A stretch of DNA of 64,000 nt from Anadara kagoshimensis (taxonomy: Eukaryota > Mollusca > Bivalvia > Arcoida > Arcidae): positions 73,012,509 through 73,076,508 of the forward strand of contig CM037861.1 of NCBI GenBank assembly GCA_021292105.1, given 5' to 3'. Shown here piece by piece: positions 12,301 to 27,300 of the stretch. The position numbers and the translations under genes were made by a program. Each line of letters starts with the position of its first letter. Position 1 is the stretch's first letter. Below the pieces are notes generated by a model. The model was given only the letters and a program-made list of their open reading frames with translations, was not told where the DNA came from and ran no database searches.

Positions 12301-15300
12301 TAAAGTAAAGTGTCTTACTGACAATAGACCATAATTAGGTGTACTATACATAAAGTAAAGTGTCTTACTGACAATAGACCATAATTAGGTGTACTATACA
12401 TAAAGTAAAGTGTCTTACTGACAATAGACCATAATTAGGTGTACTATACATAAAGTAAAGTGTCTTACTGACAATAGACCATAATTAGGTGTACTATACA
12501 TAAAGTAAAGTGTCTTACTGACAATAGACCATAATTAGGTGTACTATACATAAAGTAAAGTGTCTTACTGACAATAGACCATAATTAGGTGTACTATACA
12601 TAAAGTAAAGTGTCTTACTGACAATAGACCATAATTAGGTGTACTATACATAAAGTAAAGTGTCTTACTGACAATAGACCATAATTAGGTGTACTATACA
12701 TAAAGTAAAGTGTCTTACTGACAATAGACCATAATTAGGTGTACTATACATAAAGTAAAGTGTCTTACTGACAATAGACCATAATTAGGTGTACTATACA
12801 TAAAGTAAAGTGTCTTACTGACAATAGACCATAATTAGGTGTACTATACATAAAGTAAAGTGTCTTACTGACAATAGACCATAATTAGGTGTACTATACA
12901 TAAAGTAAAGTGTCTTACTGACAATAGACCATAATTAGGTGTACTATACATAAAGTAAAGTGTCTTACTGACAATAGACCATAATTAGGTGTACTATACA
13001 TAAAGTAAAGTGTCTTACTGACAATAGACCATAATTAGGTGTACTATACATAAAGTAAAGTGTCTTACTGACAATAGACCATAATTAGGTGTACTATACA
13101 TAAAGTAAAGTGTCTTACTGACAATAGACCATAATTAGGTGTACTATACATAAAGTAAAGTGTCTTACTGACAATAGACCATAATTAGGTGTACTATACA
13201 TAAAGTAAAGTGTCTTACTGACAATAGACCATAATTAGGTGTACTATACATAAAGTAAAGTGTCTTACTGACAATAGACCATAATTAGGTGTACTATACA
13301 TAAAGTAAAGTGTCTTACTGACAATAGACCATAATTAGGTGTACTATACATAAAGTAAAGTGTCTTACTGACAATAGACCATAATTAGGTGTACTATACA
13401 TAAAGTAAAGTGTCTTACTGACAATAGACCATAATTAGGTGTACTATACATAAAGTAAAGTGTCTTACTGACAATAGACCATAATTAGGTGTACTATACA
13501 TAAAGTAAAGTGTCTTACTGACAATAGACCATAATTAGGTGTACTATACATAAAGTAAAGTGTCTTACTGACATAGACCATAATTAGGTGTACTATACAT
13601 AAAGTAAAGTGTCTTACTGACACTAGACCATAATTAGGTGTACTATACATAAAGTAAAGTGTCTTACTGACAATAGACCATAATTAGGTGTACTATACAT
13701 AAAGTAAAGTGTCTTACTGACAATAGACCATAATTAGGTGTACTATACATAAAGTAAATGTCTTACTGACAATAGACCATAATTAGGTGTACTATACATA
13801 AAGTAAAGTGTCTTACTGACAATAGACCATAATTAGGTGTACTATACATAAAGTAAAGTGTCTTACTGACAATAGACCATAATTAGGTGTACTATACATA
13901 AAGTAAAGTGTCTTACTGACAATAGACCATAATTAGGTGTACTATACATAAAGTAAAGTGTCTTACTGACAATAGACCATAATTAGGTGTACTATACATA
14001 AAGTAAAGTGTCTTACTGACAATAGACCATAATTAGGTGTACTATACATAAAGTAAAGTGTCTTACTGACAATAGACCATAATTAGGTGTACTATACATA
14101 AAGTAAAGTGTCTTACTGACAATAGACCATAATTAGGTGTACTATACATAAAGTAAAGTGTCTTACTGACAATAGACCATAATTAGGTGTACTATACATA
14201 AAGTAAAGTGTCTTACTGACAATAGACCATAATTAGGTGTACTATACATAAAGTAAAGTGTCTTACTGACAATAGACCATAATTAGGTGTACTATACATA
14301 AAGTAAAGTGTCTTACTGACAATAGACCATAATTAGGTGTACTATACATAAAGTAAAGTGTCTTACTGACAATAGACCATAATTAGGTGTACTATACATA
14401 AAGTAAAGTGTCTTACTGACAATAGACCATAATTAGGTGTACTATACATAAAGTAAAGTGTCTTACTGACAATAGACCATAATTAGGTGTACTATACATA
14501 AAGTAAAGTGTCTTACTGACAATAGACCATAATTAGGTGTACTATACATAAAGTAAAGTGTCTTACTGACAATAGACCATAATTAGGTGTACTATACATA
14601 AAGTAAAGTGTCTTACTGACAATAGACCATAATTAGGTGTACTATACATAAAGTAAAGTGTCTTACTGACAATAGACCATAATTAGGTGTACTATACATA
14701 AAGTAAAGTGTCTTACTGACAATAGACCATAATTAGGTGTACTATACATAAAGTAAAGTGTCTTACTGACAATAGACCATAATTAGGTGTACTATACATA
14801 AAGTAAAGTGTCTTACTGACAATAGACCATAATTAGGTGTACTATACATAAAGTAAAGTGTCTTACTGACAATAGACCATAATTAGGTGTACTATACATA
14901 AAGTAAAGTGTCTTACTGACAATAGACCATAATTAGGTGTACTATACATAAAGTAAAGTGTCTTACTGACAATAGACCATAATTAGGTGTACTATACATA
15001 AAGTAAAGTGTCTTACTGACAATAGACCATAATTAGGTGTACTATACATAAAGTAAAGTGTCTTACTGACAATAGACCATAATTAGGTGTACTATACATA
15101 AAGTAAAGTGTCTTACTGACAATAGACCATAATTAGGTGTACTATACATAAAGTAAAGTGTCTTACTGACAATAGACCATAATTAGGTGTACTATACATA
15201 AAGTAAAGTGTCTTACTGACAATAGACCATAATTAGGTGTACTATACATAAAGTAAAGTGTCTTACTGACAATAGACCATAATTAGGTGTACTATACATA

Positions 15301-18300
15301 AAGTAAAGTGTCTTACTGACAATAGACCATAATTAGGTGTACTATACATAAAGTAAAGTGTCTTACTGACAATAGACCATAATTAGGTGTACTATACATA
15401 AAGTAAAGTGTCTTACTGACAATAGACCATAATTAGGTGTACTATACATAAAGTAAAGTGTCTTACTGACAATAGACCATAATTAGGTGTACTATACATA
15501 AAGTAAAGTGTCTTACTGACAATAGACCATAATTAGGTGTACTATACATAAAGTAAAGTGTCTTACTGACAATAGACCATAATTAGGTGTACTATACATA
15601 AAGTAAAGTGTCTTACTGACAATAGACCATAATTAGGTGTACTATACAAAGTAAAGTGTCTTACTGACAATAGACCATAATTAGGTGTACTATACATAAA
15701 GTAAAGTGTCTTACTGACAATAGACCATAATTAGGTGTACTATACATAAAGTAAAGTGTCTTACTGACAATAGACCATAATTAGGTGTACTATACATAAA
15801 GTAAAGTGTCTTACTGACAATAGACCATAATTAGGTGTACTATACATAAAGTAAAGTGTCTTACTGACAATAGACCATAATTAGGTGTACTATACATAAA
15901 GTAAAGTGTCTTACTGACAATAGACCATAATTAGGTGTACTATACATAAAGTAAAGTGTCTTACTGACAATAGACCATAATTAGGTGTACTATACATAAA
16001 GTAAAGTGTCTTACTGACAATAGACCATAATTAGGTGTACTATACATAAAGTAAAGTGTCTTACTGACAATAGACCATAATTAGGTGTACTATACATAAA
16101 GTAAAGTGTCTTACTGACAATAGACCATAATTAGGTGTACTATACATAAAGTAAAGTGTCTTACTGACAATAGACCATAATTAGGTGTACTATACATAAA
16201 GTAAAGTGTCTTACTGACAATAGACCATAATTAGGTGTACTATACATAAAGTAAAGTGTCTTACTGACAATAGACCATAATTAGGTGTACTATACATAAA
16301 GTAAAGTGTCTTACTGACAATAGACCATAATTAGGTGTACTATACATAAAGTAAAGTGTCTTACTGACAATAGACCATAATTAGGTGTACTATACATAAA
16401 GTAAAGTGTCTTACTGACAATAGACCATAATTAGGTGTACTATACATAAAGTAAAGTGTCTTACTGACAATAGACCATAATTAGGTGTACTATACATAAA
16501 GTAAAGTGTCTTACTGACAATAGACCATAATTAGGTGTACTATACATAAAGTAAAGTGTCTTACTGACAATAGACCATAATTAGGTGTACTATACATAAA
16601 GTAAAGTGTCTTACTGACAATAGACCATAATTAGGTGTACTATACATAAAGTAAAGTGTCTTACTGACAATAGACCATAATTAGGTGTTACTATACATAA
16701 AGTAAAGTGTCTTACTGACAATAGACCATAATTAGGTGTACTATACATAAAGTAAAGTGTCTTACTGACAATAGTCCATAATTAGGTGTACTATACATAA
16801 AGTAAAGTGTCTTACTGACAATAGACCATAATTAGGTGTACTATACATAAAGTAAAGTGTCTTACTGACAATAGACCATAATTAGGTGTACTATACATAA
16901 AGTAAAGTGTCTTACTGACAATAGACCATAATTAGGTGTACTATACAAACCAGTCTGCTTACTACTTAGTCTGAATATTTCATATGTTCTGGAAATTACA
17001 GAATTAATACTATAAACTAATGGAATATTGATGTACCTGACAATTTATAAACTTGTTCTATAGTGTTGATTTATTCTACTGTCAGAGTCACTAAATTTGT
17101 GACAGTAATTATGCTTAATTTCCATAGAAAATCCAACAAACTTGTATATTGTTTGATATTGTTCACTTACTTGAGCCATAGTCATAGCTGAAAATTGCTA
17201 TTAATATTACTTATTGTCATACAAACATTATGTAGAAAGAAATATGTTACAGCCTTGGATATTCTACATATCAAAAATCATTATATTTATAAGGGAAGTG
17301 ATGCACTTGTTGGCATATTATGTTGCATGCACAAAAGGATCAGCCATGTACCTGGTTTCTCAGTATGTAAAATTCCCATAGTGGCAACATTTTACTCTGT
17401 GCAGAGATATTCTACAGTTATGACTTGACCCAATTGAGTGAAAAAATAAAGGTTTAGCATATTTGACTGTCACAATAACATTGACTCTGATAATAGTTAT
17501 AATAATTTGATTATATTACTTGTAGGTATATGAGGAAGTTAAAAGCAGCTACAGCTATGGCCTATGGTGAGTTAATGAGACTAGGGTTTTTTCATGGTTC
17601 AGGATATTTGTTCAAAATCGTATTTCACTGTGACCTGAAGTAGTAAAACTTTTTAATAGCTTATCATAAACTAAAAGGTCTAGAAGTTTCATGTTGATAC
17701 TTCTTATTGTTTTGAAGTTATGCTGCAAATAAAATTATGATGTATAAGTGAACAAATGGACTGGGAAAAGTGATATCTACATGCTTTCCCTTTGGGAAGC
17801 ATAAAAACTGAGATATCAAATTGAATCTTCATAGGTAGATAGAACTCTATGAAAATAATTTAAGCACAGTGTACAACAAGATACATAACTCTCTTTTGCA
17901 TAATTTAGGAGTTTTTGCCCTTTTTATTTTTCATACTAAATTTTAATTTGTTAGAATGCCTTCTTGCCTCCATTGGTCATATATATATAAATTTGACTGA
18001 TTTTCTTGTTTTCATTGAAGATCATGTGTATAGTTTAATTACACAGATTGTCAGGTGAACAGTAAAGCCTCTTGTTTAAATCACATGTCCATTTCCATGC
18101 ATCTTCTTTCATTCTTTTATGGTCCAAAAAATGTCAGCAGTTAGGAGACTATGAATTACAATTCAGTACTTTCAGTAAGTTTGTTAATTGTTTTATCTAT
18201 TAATATTTTACATGCTGCTACAGGCAATAAAGGAGGATCAGGTATATACATGTATAAATACAGCCATAATTATGTCACAGATTCATGTGACATCAGATTA

Positions 18301-21300
18301 ATGTTCTCAGTGTACATACAGTCATCTGACATCAGGTCAATGTTGTCAGTGTATTTACAGTCATCTGACATCAGATTAATGTTGTCAGTGTACATACAGT
18401 CATCTGACATCAGATTAATGTTCTCAGTGTACATACAGTCATCTGACATCAGGTCAATGTTGTCAGTGTATTTACAGTCATCTGACATCAGATGAATGTT
18501 GTCAGTGTATTTACAGTCATCTGACATCAGATGAATGTTGTCAGTGTATTTACAGTCATGTGACATCAGATTAATGTTGTCAGTGTATTTACAGCCATGT
18601 GACATCAGATTAATGTTCTCAGTGTATTTACAGTCATGTGACATCAGATTAATGTTCTCAGTGTACATACAGTCATCTGACATCAGATCAATGTTGTCAG
18701 TGTATTTACAGTCATGTGACATCAGATGGATGTTGTCAGTGTATTTACAGTCATCTGACATCAGATGAATGTTGTCAGTGTATTTACAGTCATGTGACAT
18801 CAGATGAATGTTGTCAGTGTATTTACAGTCATGTGACATCAGATTAATGTTCTCAGTGTACATACAGTCATGTGACATCAGATTAATGTTGGCAGTGTAT
18901 TAACGGTCATCTGTCATCAGATTAATGTTCTCAGTGTACATACAGTCATCTTGTCAGTGTATTTACAGTCATGTGACATCAGATTAATATTGTCAATGTA
19001 TTTACATTCATCTGACATCAGATTAATGTTGTCAGTGTATTTACAGTCATCTGACATCAGATAAATGTTGTCAATGTATTTATAGTCATCTGACATCAGA
19101 TTAATGTTCTCAGTGTACATACAGTCTTCTGACATCAGATTAATGTTGTCAGTGTATTTACAGTCATGTGACATCATATTAATGTTGTCAGTGTACATAC
19201 AGTCATCTGACACCAGATTAATGTTGTCAGTGTACATACAGTCATGTGACATCAGATCAATGTTGTCAGTGTATTTATAGTCATCTGACATCAGATTAAT
19301 GTTGTCAGTGTATTTACAGTCATCTGACACCAGATTAATGTTGTCAGTGTACATACAGTCATGTGACATCAGATCAATGTTGTCAGTGTATTTATAGTCA
19401 TCTGACATCAGATTAATGTTGTCAGTGTATTTACAGTCATGTGACATCAGATAAATGTTGTCAGTGTATTTACAGTCATGTGACATCTGATCAATGTTGT
19501 CAGTGTATTTACAGTCATCTGACATCAGATTAATGTTGTCAGTGTATTTACAGTCATGTGACATCAGATTAATGTTGTCAGTGCACATACAGTCATCTGA
19601 CATCAGAATAATGTTGTCAGTGTATTTACATTCATCTGACATCAGATTAATGTTGTCAGTGTATTTACAGTCATCTGACATCAGATTAATGTTGTCAGTG
19701 TATTTACAGCCATGTGACATCAGATTAATGTTGTCAGTGTATTTACAGTCATGTGACATCAGATTATTGTTGTCAGTGTATTTACAGTCGTGTGACATCA
19801 GATGAATGTTGTCAGTGTATTTACAGTCATCTGACATTAGATTAATGTTGTCAGTGTATTTACAGTCATCTGACATCACATTAATGTTGTCAGTGTAAAT
19901 ACAGTCATCTGACATCAGATTAATGTTGTCAGTTTATTTACAGTCATCTGACATCAGATTAATGTTGTCAGTGTACATACAGTCATCTGACATCAGATTA
20001 ATGTTGTCAGTGTATTAACAGTCATCTGACATCAGATTAATGTTGTCAGTGTATTTACAGTCATGTGACATCAGATTAATGTTGGCAGTGTATTAACGGT
20101 CATCTGTCATCAGATTAATGTTGTCAGTGTATTTACAGTCATGTGACATCAGATTAATGTTGTCAGTGTATTTACAGTCATCTGACATCAGATTAATGTT
20201 GTCAGTGTATTTACAGTCATGTGACATCATATTAATGTTGTCAGTGTATTTACAGTCATGTGACATCACATTAATGTTCTCAGTGTATTTACAGCCATCT
20301 GTGTATATAAACAGTCATGTGACATCAGATTAATGTTGTCAGTGTATTTACAGTCATGTGACATCAGATTAATGTTGTCAGTGTATTTACAGTCATCTGA
20401 CATCAGATTAATGTTGTCAGTGTATTTACAGTCATGTGATATCACATTAATGTTGTCAGTGTATTTACAGTCATGTGACATCACATTAATGTTCTCAGTG
20501 TATTTACAGCCATCTGTGTATATAAACAGTCATGTGACATCAGATTAATGTTCCCCTTTTCTGAATCTTATTGCAAAGTATTGGCAACTATCTTAAAAGT
20601 TATCACTAAAAATAGTAAAAAAAATTGAAATGTGTTTGAAATCTGTATTATTGTTAACAGAAATGTTCAGTCAAATCTGTCTATATAGGCCACATAAGGG
20701 AACCAGTAAAAATGGCCTTTATGGGCAGGTGACCCTTATATAGAGGTGGCTTTTATAGGCAGGTGGTCCTTACATAGAGGTTGCATTTAAGGCAGGTTTG
20801 ATTGTATTGCTGAATCTTTTCTTAAAGGATTAAATAGGATTATAATTAATGCTTCAACAATTGTTTCAGGTTCCCAAGATTCTGATATGCAGAAGTTAGA
20901 GCTGCCTGGTACAAATCTTCATTCTTATGAAAAGTAAGTAAACAATTTTGTTACAGTGTTAACTATGTTAATCATTGTTAGTATTAAAACACCGGGACAC
21001 AGTGTAACCTAACCACTGGAAGCATTAACCACACTGGAAAATGGTGTTACTTAACCTTTTCTAGTATAAAAAAACACCGGGACACAGTGTAACCTAACCA
21101 CTGGAAGCATTAACCACACTGGAAAACGGTGTTACTTAACCTTTTTTAGTATTAAAACACCGGGACACAGTGTAACCTAACCACTGGAAGCATTAACCAC
21201 ACTGGAAAATGGTGTTACTTAACCTTTTTAGCTCACCTGACCGAAGGTCATGTGAGCTTATGGCATAGCGCAGCGTGTGTATGTGCGTGTGTGCGTGTGT

Positions 21301-24300
21301 GCGTGTGTGCGTCGTTAACACCTATTTTCGACTTCTCCTCTGAAACTACTGGACAGTTTTTAATGAAACTTTGTCAGAAGTATATATGGGCCGGTGCAAT
21401 TCAGATTTGTTCGTGGCGTTGCCATGGCTACCATAACTAGGTCAAGGTGACCTAGGGGTGCAAAAATCTTAAAAAATCTTCTTCTCCGAAAGTACTGATT
21501 GGAGAAAAAATCTGATGTGATATTTGGCTTCTCTAGGGTCTTAAGCCTATAGTTTGTTCATTTTGTGAAATTCGGATAAAAAATAGGTTACGCGTTTTTG
21601 CGTTTAATTTTGAAAAAATCGTAAAATAGCTTCAAATTGTTATAACTTGACTATTTGACCAGATAATGACATGGGGTTTTCAGTTTTGACATCTTCTTGT
21701 TAGTATCTTCAAATTGAGGTCAAGGTCAATTGTGAAGGTCGTGACCTAATTTTTTTTACCTCTGATTATAATTATTATCTCGAAAACTATAAACTTTTTG
21801 TATAGGCATGTATATTAGAATGTTGTAGGTATTGATACAACGATCATTTTGATGTATAGAAAAAGGTCATGGGTTCAAAGGTCAAGGTCACAGATGTGAA
21901 ACAATACCGAAATGGTTAATTATCTTGAAAACTATAAACTTTTTGTATAGGCATGTATATTAGAATGTTGTAGGTATTGATACAACAATCATTTTGATGT
22001 ATAGATTAAGGTCATGGGTTTAAAGGTCAAGGTCACAGATGCGAAACAATACCGAAATGGTTAATTATCTCGAAAACTATAAACTTTTTGTATAGGCATG
22101 TATATTAGAATGTTGTAGGTATTGATACAACGATCATTTTGATGTATAGATTAAGGTCATGGGTTTAAAGGTCAAGGTCACAGATGCGAAACAATACCCA
22201 AATGGTTAATTATCTCGAAAACTATAAACATTTTGTATAGGCATGTATATTAGAATGTTGTAGGTATTGATACAACGATCATTTTGATGTATAGAAAAAG
22301 GTCATGGGTTCAAAGGTCAAGGTCACAGATGCGAAACAATACCAAAATGGTTAATTATCTCGAAAACTATAAACTTTTTGTATAGGCATGTATAATAGAA
22401 TGTTGTAGGTATTGATACAACGATCATTTTGATGTATAGAAAAAGGTCATGGGTTCAAAGGTCAAGGTCACAGATGCGAAACAATACAGAAATTGTTAAT
22501 TATCTCGAAAACTATTAACATTTTGTATAGGCATGTATATTAGAATGTTGTAGGTATTGATACAATGATCATTTTGATGTATAGAAAAAGGTCATGGGTT
22601 CAAAGGTCAAGGTCACAGATGTGAAACAATACCAAAATGGTTAATTATCTCGAAAACTATAAATTTTTTGTATAGGCATGTATATTAGAATGTTGTAGGT
22701 ATTGATACAACAATGATTTTGATGTATAGAAAAAGGTCATAGGTTCAAAGGTCAAGGTCACATATGCGAAACAATACTGAAATGGTTAATTATCTCGAAA
22801 ACTATAAACTTTTTGTATAGGCATGTATATTAGAATGTTGTAGGTATTGATACACAATCATTTTGATGTATAGAAAAAGGTCATGGGTTCAAAGGTCAAG
22901 GTCACAGATGTAAAACAATACCGAAATGGTTAATTATCTCGAAAACTATAAATTTTTTGTATAGGCATGTATACTAGAATGTTGTAGGTATTGATACAAC
23001 AATCATTTTGATGTATAGAAAAAGGTCATAGGTTCAAAGGTCAAGGTCACAGATGCGAAACAATACCGAAATGGTTAATTATCTCAAAAACTATAAACTT
23101 TTTGTATAGGCATGTATATTAGAATGTTGTAAGTATTGATACAACGATCATTTTGATGTATAGAAAAAGGTCATGGGTTCAAAGGTCAAGGTCACAGATG
23201 CGAAACAATACCGTAATGGTTAATTATCTCGAAAACTATAAACTTTTTGTATATGCATGTATATTAGAATGTTGTAGATATTGATACAACAATCATTTTG
23301 ATGTATAGAAAAAGGTTATGGGTTTAAAGGTCAAGGTCACATATGCGAAACAATACCGTAATGGTTAATTATCTCGAAAACTATAAACTTTTTGTATATG
23401 CATGTATATTAGAATGTTGTAGATATTGATACAACAATCATTTTGATGTATAGAAAAAGGTTATGGGTTTAAAGGTCAAGGTCACATATGCGAAACAATA
23501 CCGAAATGGTTAATTATCTCGAAAACTATAAACTTTTTGTATAGGCATGTATATTAGAATGTTGTAGGTATTGATACAACAGTTATCATGATTTAAAGAA
23601 AAAAGTCATTGGGGTTTAGTATTTATGTTTTCTTTAAATCTATCAGCTAGCCATTAGTTGTCAGGTGAGCGTATCAGGCCCATGGGCCTCTTGTTTAGTA
23701 TTAAAACACCGCGACACAGTGTAACCTAACCACTGGAAGCATTAACCACACTGGAAAATGGTGTTACTTAACCTTTTTTAGTATCAAAAAACACTGGGAC
23801 ACTGTTACATAACCATTGGTAGCATTAACCACAGTATTAAAACATCGAGACACAGTGTTCCTTAACCATTGCTAGTATTCACCACACTGGACCATAGTGT
23901 TACTTAACCATTGTTAGTATTAACAACACTTGAACACAGTGTTCCTTAACCATTGCTAGTATTAAAACACCAGGACATAGTGTTACTTAACCATTGTTAG
24001 TATTTACAACACTGGAGCATAGTGTTACTTAACCATTGCTTGTATTCACCACACTGGAACATAGTGTTACTTAACCATTGTTACTATTAACAACACTGGA
24101 ACATAGTGTTACTTAACCATTGTTAGTATTAACAACACTGGAACATAGTGTTACTTAACCATTGTTAGTATTAACAACACTGGAACATAGTGTTACTTAA
24201 CCATTGTTAGTATTTACAACACTGGAACATAGTGTTACTTAACCATTGTTAGTATTAACAACACTGGAACATAGTGTTACTTAACCATTGTTAGTATTTA

Positions 24301-27300
24301 CAACACTGGAACATAGTGTTACTTAACCATTGTTAGTATTAACAACACTGGAACACAGTGTTTCTTAACCTTTGTTAATATTTACCATTGAGAAAACACA
24401 ATGCTTATTAAGCATTGTTAGTGTTAACCACACTTAATATGGTATATCTTAACCATCGTTAGTATTAACCACACTGGAAACACAGTGTTTCTTTTACCTC
24501 TGTTAGTATTTACCATTCAGAAAACACTGTGTAAATTTACCATTTTAAGCATTTACCACACTTAATATGCTGTTACTTAACAATTGCTGGCATTAACAAC
24601 ACTAGAACACAGACTAACATAACCCCTGTTAGTATTTACCATTCAGAAAACATAGTGTTACTTAACCATTGTTAGTACAAACCACACTGGAAACACAGTG
24701 CTACTTAACAATTGTTAGTACAAACCACACTGGAAACACAGTGTTACTTAACCATTGTTAGTACAAACCACACTAGAAACACAGTGCTACTTAACAATTG
24801 TTAGTACAAACCACACTGGAAACACAGTGTTACTTAACCATTGTTAGTACAAACCACACTGGAAACACAGTGCTACTTAACAATTGTTAGTACAAACCAC
24901 ACTGGAAACACAGTGTTAGTTAACCATTGTTAGTACAAACCACACTGGAAACACAGTGCTACTTAACAATTGTTAGTACAAACCACACTGGAAACACAGT
25001 GCTACTTAATCCTTGTTAGTATTGGAGTATGTTAGTATCTGAACAGTAAGGTAATTGGAGTATGTTAGTGTCTGAACAGTAAGGTAATGGGAGTATGTTA
25101 GTATCTGAACAGTAAGGTAATTGGAGTATGTTAGTGTCTGAACAGTAAGGTAATTGGAGTATGTTAGTGTCTGAACAGCAAGGTAATTGGAGTATGTTAG
25201 TATCTGAACAGTAAGGTAATGGGAGTATGTTAGTATCTGAACAGTAAGGTAATTGGAGTATGTTAGTGTCTGAACAGTAAGGTAATGGGAGTATGTTAGT
25301 ATCTGAACAGTAAGGTAATTGGAGTATGTTAGTGTCTGAACAGTAAGGTAATTGGAGTATGTTAGTATCTGAACAGTAAGGTAATTGGAGTATGTTAGTG
25401 TCTGAACAGTAAGATAATTGGAGTATGTTAGTGTCTGAACAGCAAGGTAATTGGTGTATGTTAGTGTCTGAACAGTAAGGTAATTGGAGTATGTTAGTGT
25501 CTGAACAGTAAGGTAATTGGAGTATGTTAGTGTCTGAACAGTAAGGTAATTGGAGTATGTTAGTGTCTGAACAGTAAGGTAATGGGAGTATGTTAGTGTC
25601 TGAACAGTAAGGTAATTGGAGTATGTTAGTATCTGAACAGCAAGGTAATTGGTGTATGTTAGTGTCTGAACAGTAAGGTAATTGGAGTATGTTAGTGTCT
25701 GAACAGTAAGGTAATTGGAGTATGTTAGTGTCTGAACAGTAAGGTAATTGGAGTATGTTAGTGTCTGAACAAAAAGGTAATGGGAGTATGTTAGTGTCTG
25801 AACAGTAAGGTAATTGGAGTATGTTAGTGTCTGAACAGTAAGGTAATTGGAGTATGTTAGTGTCTGAACAGTAAGGTAATTGGAGTATGTTAGTATCTGA
25901 ACAGTAAGGTAATGGGAGTATGTTAGTATCTTAACAGTAAGGTAATTGGAGTATGTTAGTATCTGAACAGTAAGGTAATTGGAGTATGTTATTGTCTGAA
26001 CAGCAAGGTAATTGGAGTATGTTAGTGTCTGAACAGTAAGGTAACGGGAGTATGTTAGTATCTTAACAGTAAGGTAATTGGAGTATGTTAGTATCTGAAC
26101 AGTAAGGTAATTGGAGTATGTTATTGTCTGAACAGCAAGGTAATTGGAGTATGTTAGTGTCTGAACAGTAAGGTAATGGGAGTATGTTAGTATCTTAACA
26201 GTAAGGTAATTGGAGTATGTTAGTATCTGAACAGTAAGGTAATTGGAGTATGTTATTGTCTGAACAGCAAGGTAATTGGAGTATGTTAGTGTCTGAACAG
26301 TAAGGTAACGGGAGTATGTTAGTGTCTGAACAGTAAGGTAATTGGAGTATGTTAGTATCTGAACAGTAAGGTAATGGGAGTATGTTAGTATCTGAACAGT
26401 AAGGTAATTGGAGTATGTTAGTATCTGAACAGTAAGATAATTGGAGTATGTTAGTATCTGAACAGTAAGGTAATTGGAGTATGTTAGTATCTGAACAGTA
26501 AGGTAATTGGAGTATGTTATTGTCTGAACAGTAAGATAATTGGAGTATGTTAGTGTCTGAACAGTAAGGTAATTGGAGTATGTTAGTGTCTGAACAGTAA
26601 GGTAATGGGAGTATGTTAGTATCTGAACAGTAAGGTAATTGGAGTATGTTAGTATCTGAACAGTAAGGTAATGGGAGTATGTTAGTATCTGAACAATAAG
26701 GTAATTGGAGTATGTTAGTATCTGAACAGTAAGGTAATTGGAGTATGTTAGTGTCTGAACAGTAAGGTAATTGGAGTATGTTAGTATCTGAACAGTAAGG
26801 TAATTGGAGTATGTTAGTGTCTGAACAGTAAGGTAATTGGAGTATGTTAGTGTCTGAACAGTAAGGTAATTGGAGTATGTTAGTGTCTGAACAGTAAGGT
26901 AATTGGAGTATGTTAGTGTCTGAACAGTAAGGTAATTGGAGTATGTTAGTATCTGAACAGTAAGGTAATGGGAGTATGTTAGTATCTGAACAGTAAGGTA
27001 ATGGGAGTATGTTAGTGTCTGAACAGTTAGGTAATGGGAGTATGTTAGTGTCTGAACAGTAAGGTAATTGGAGTATGTTAGTATCTGAACAGTTAGGTAG
27101 TTGGAGTATGTTAGTGTCTGAACAGTAAGGTAATTGGAGTATGTTAGTATCTGTACAGTAAGGTAATTGGAGTATGTTAGTGTCTGAACAGTTAGGTAAT
27201 GGGAGTATGTTAGTGTCTGAACAGTAAGGTAATTGGAGTATGTTAGTATCTGAACAGTTAGGTAGTTAGAGTATGTTAGTATCTGAACAGTAAGGTAATT

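Noticed and set aside
18151-18495. 114-codon ORF with a signal-peptide-like N-terminus
   Set aside because: The hydrophobic start is followed directly by the 39-bp repeat. No promoter or termination evidence, and it spans a better microexon candidate.
18917-19915. 332-codon minus-strand ORF of a 13-residue repeat (MSDDCKYTDNINL type)
   Set aside because: Shadow of the 39-bp array. The same array is open in the opposite direction too, and it lies in an intron of the + strand gene.
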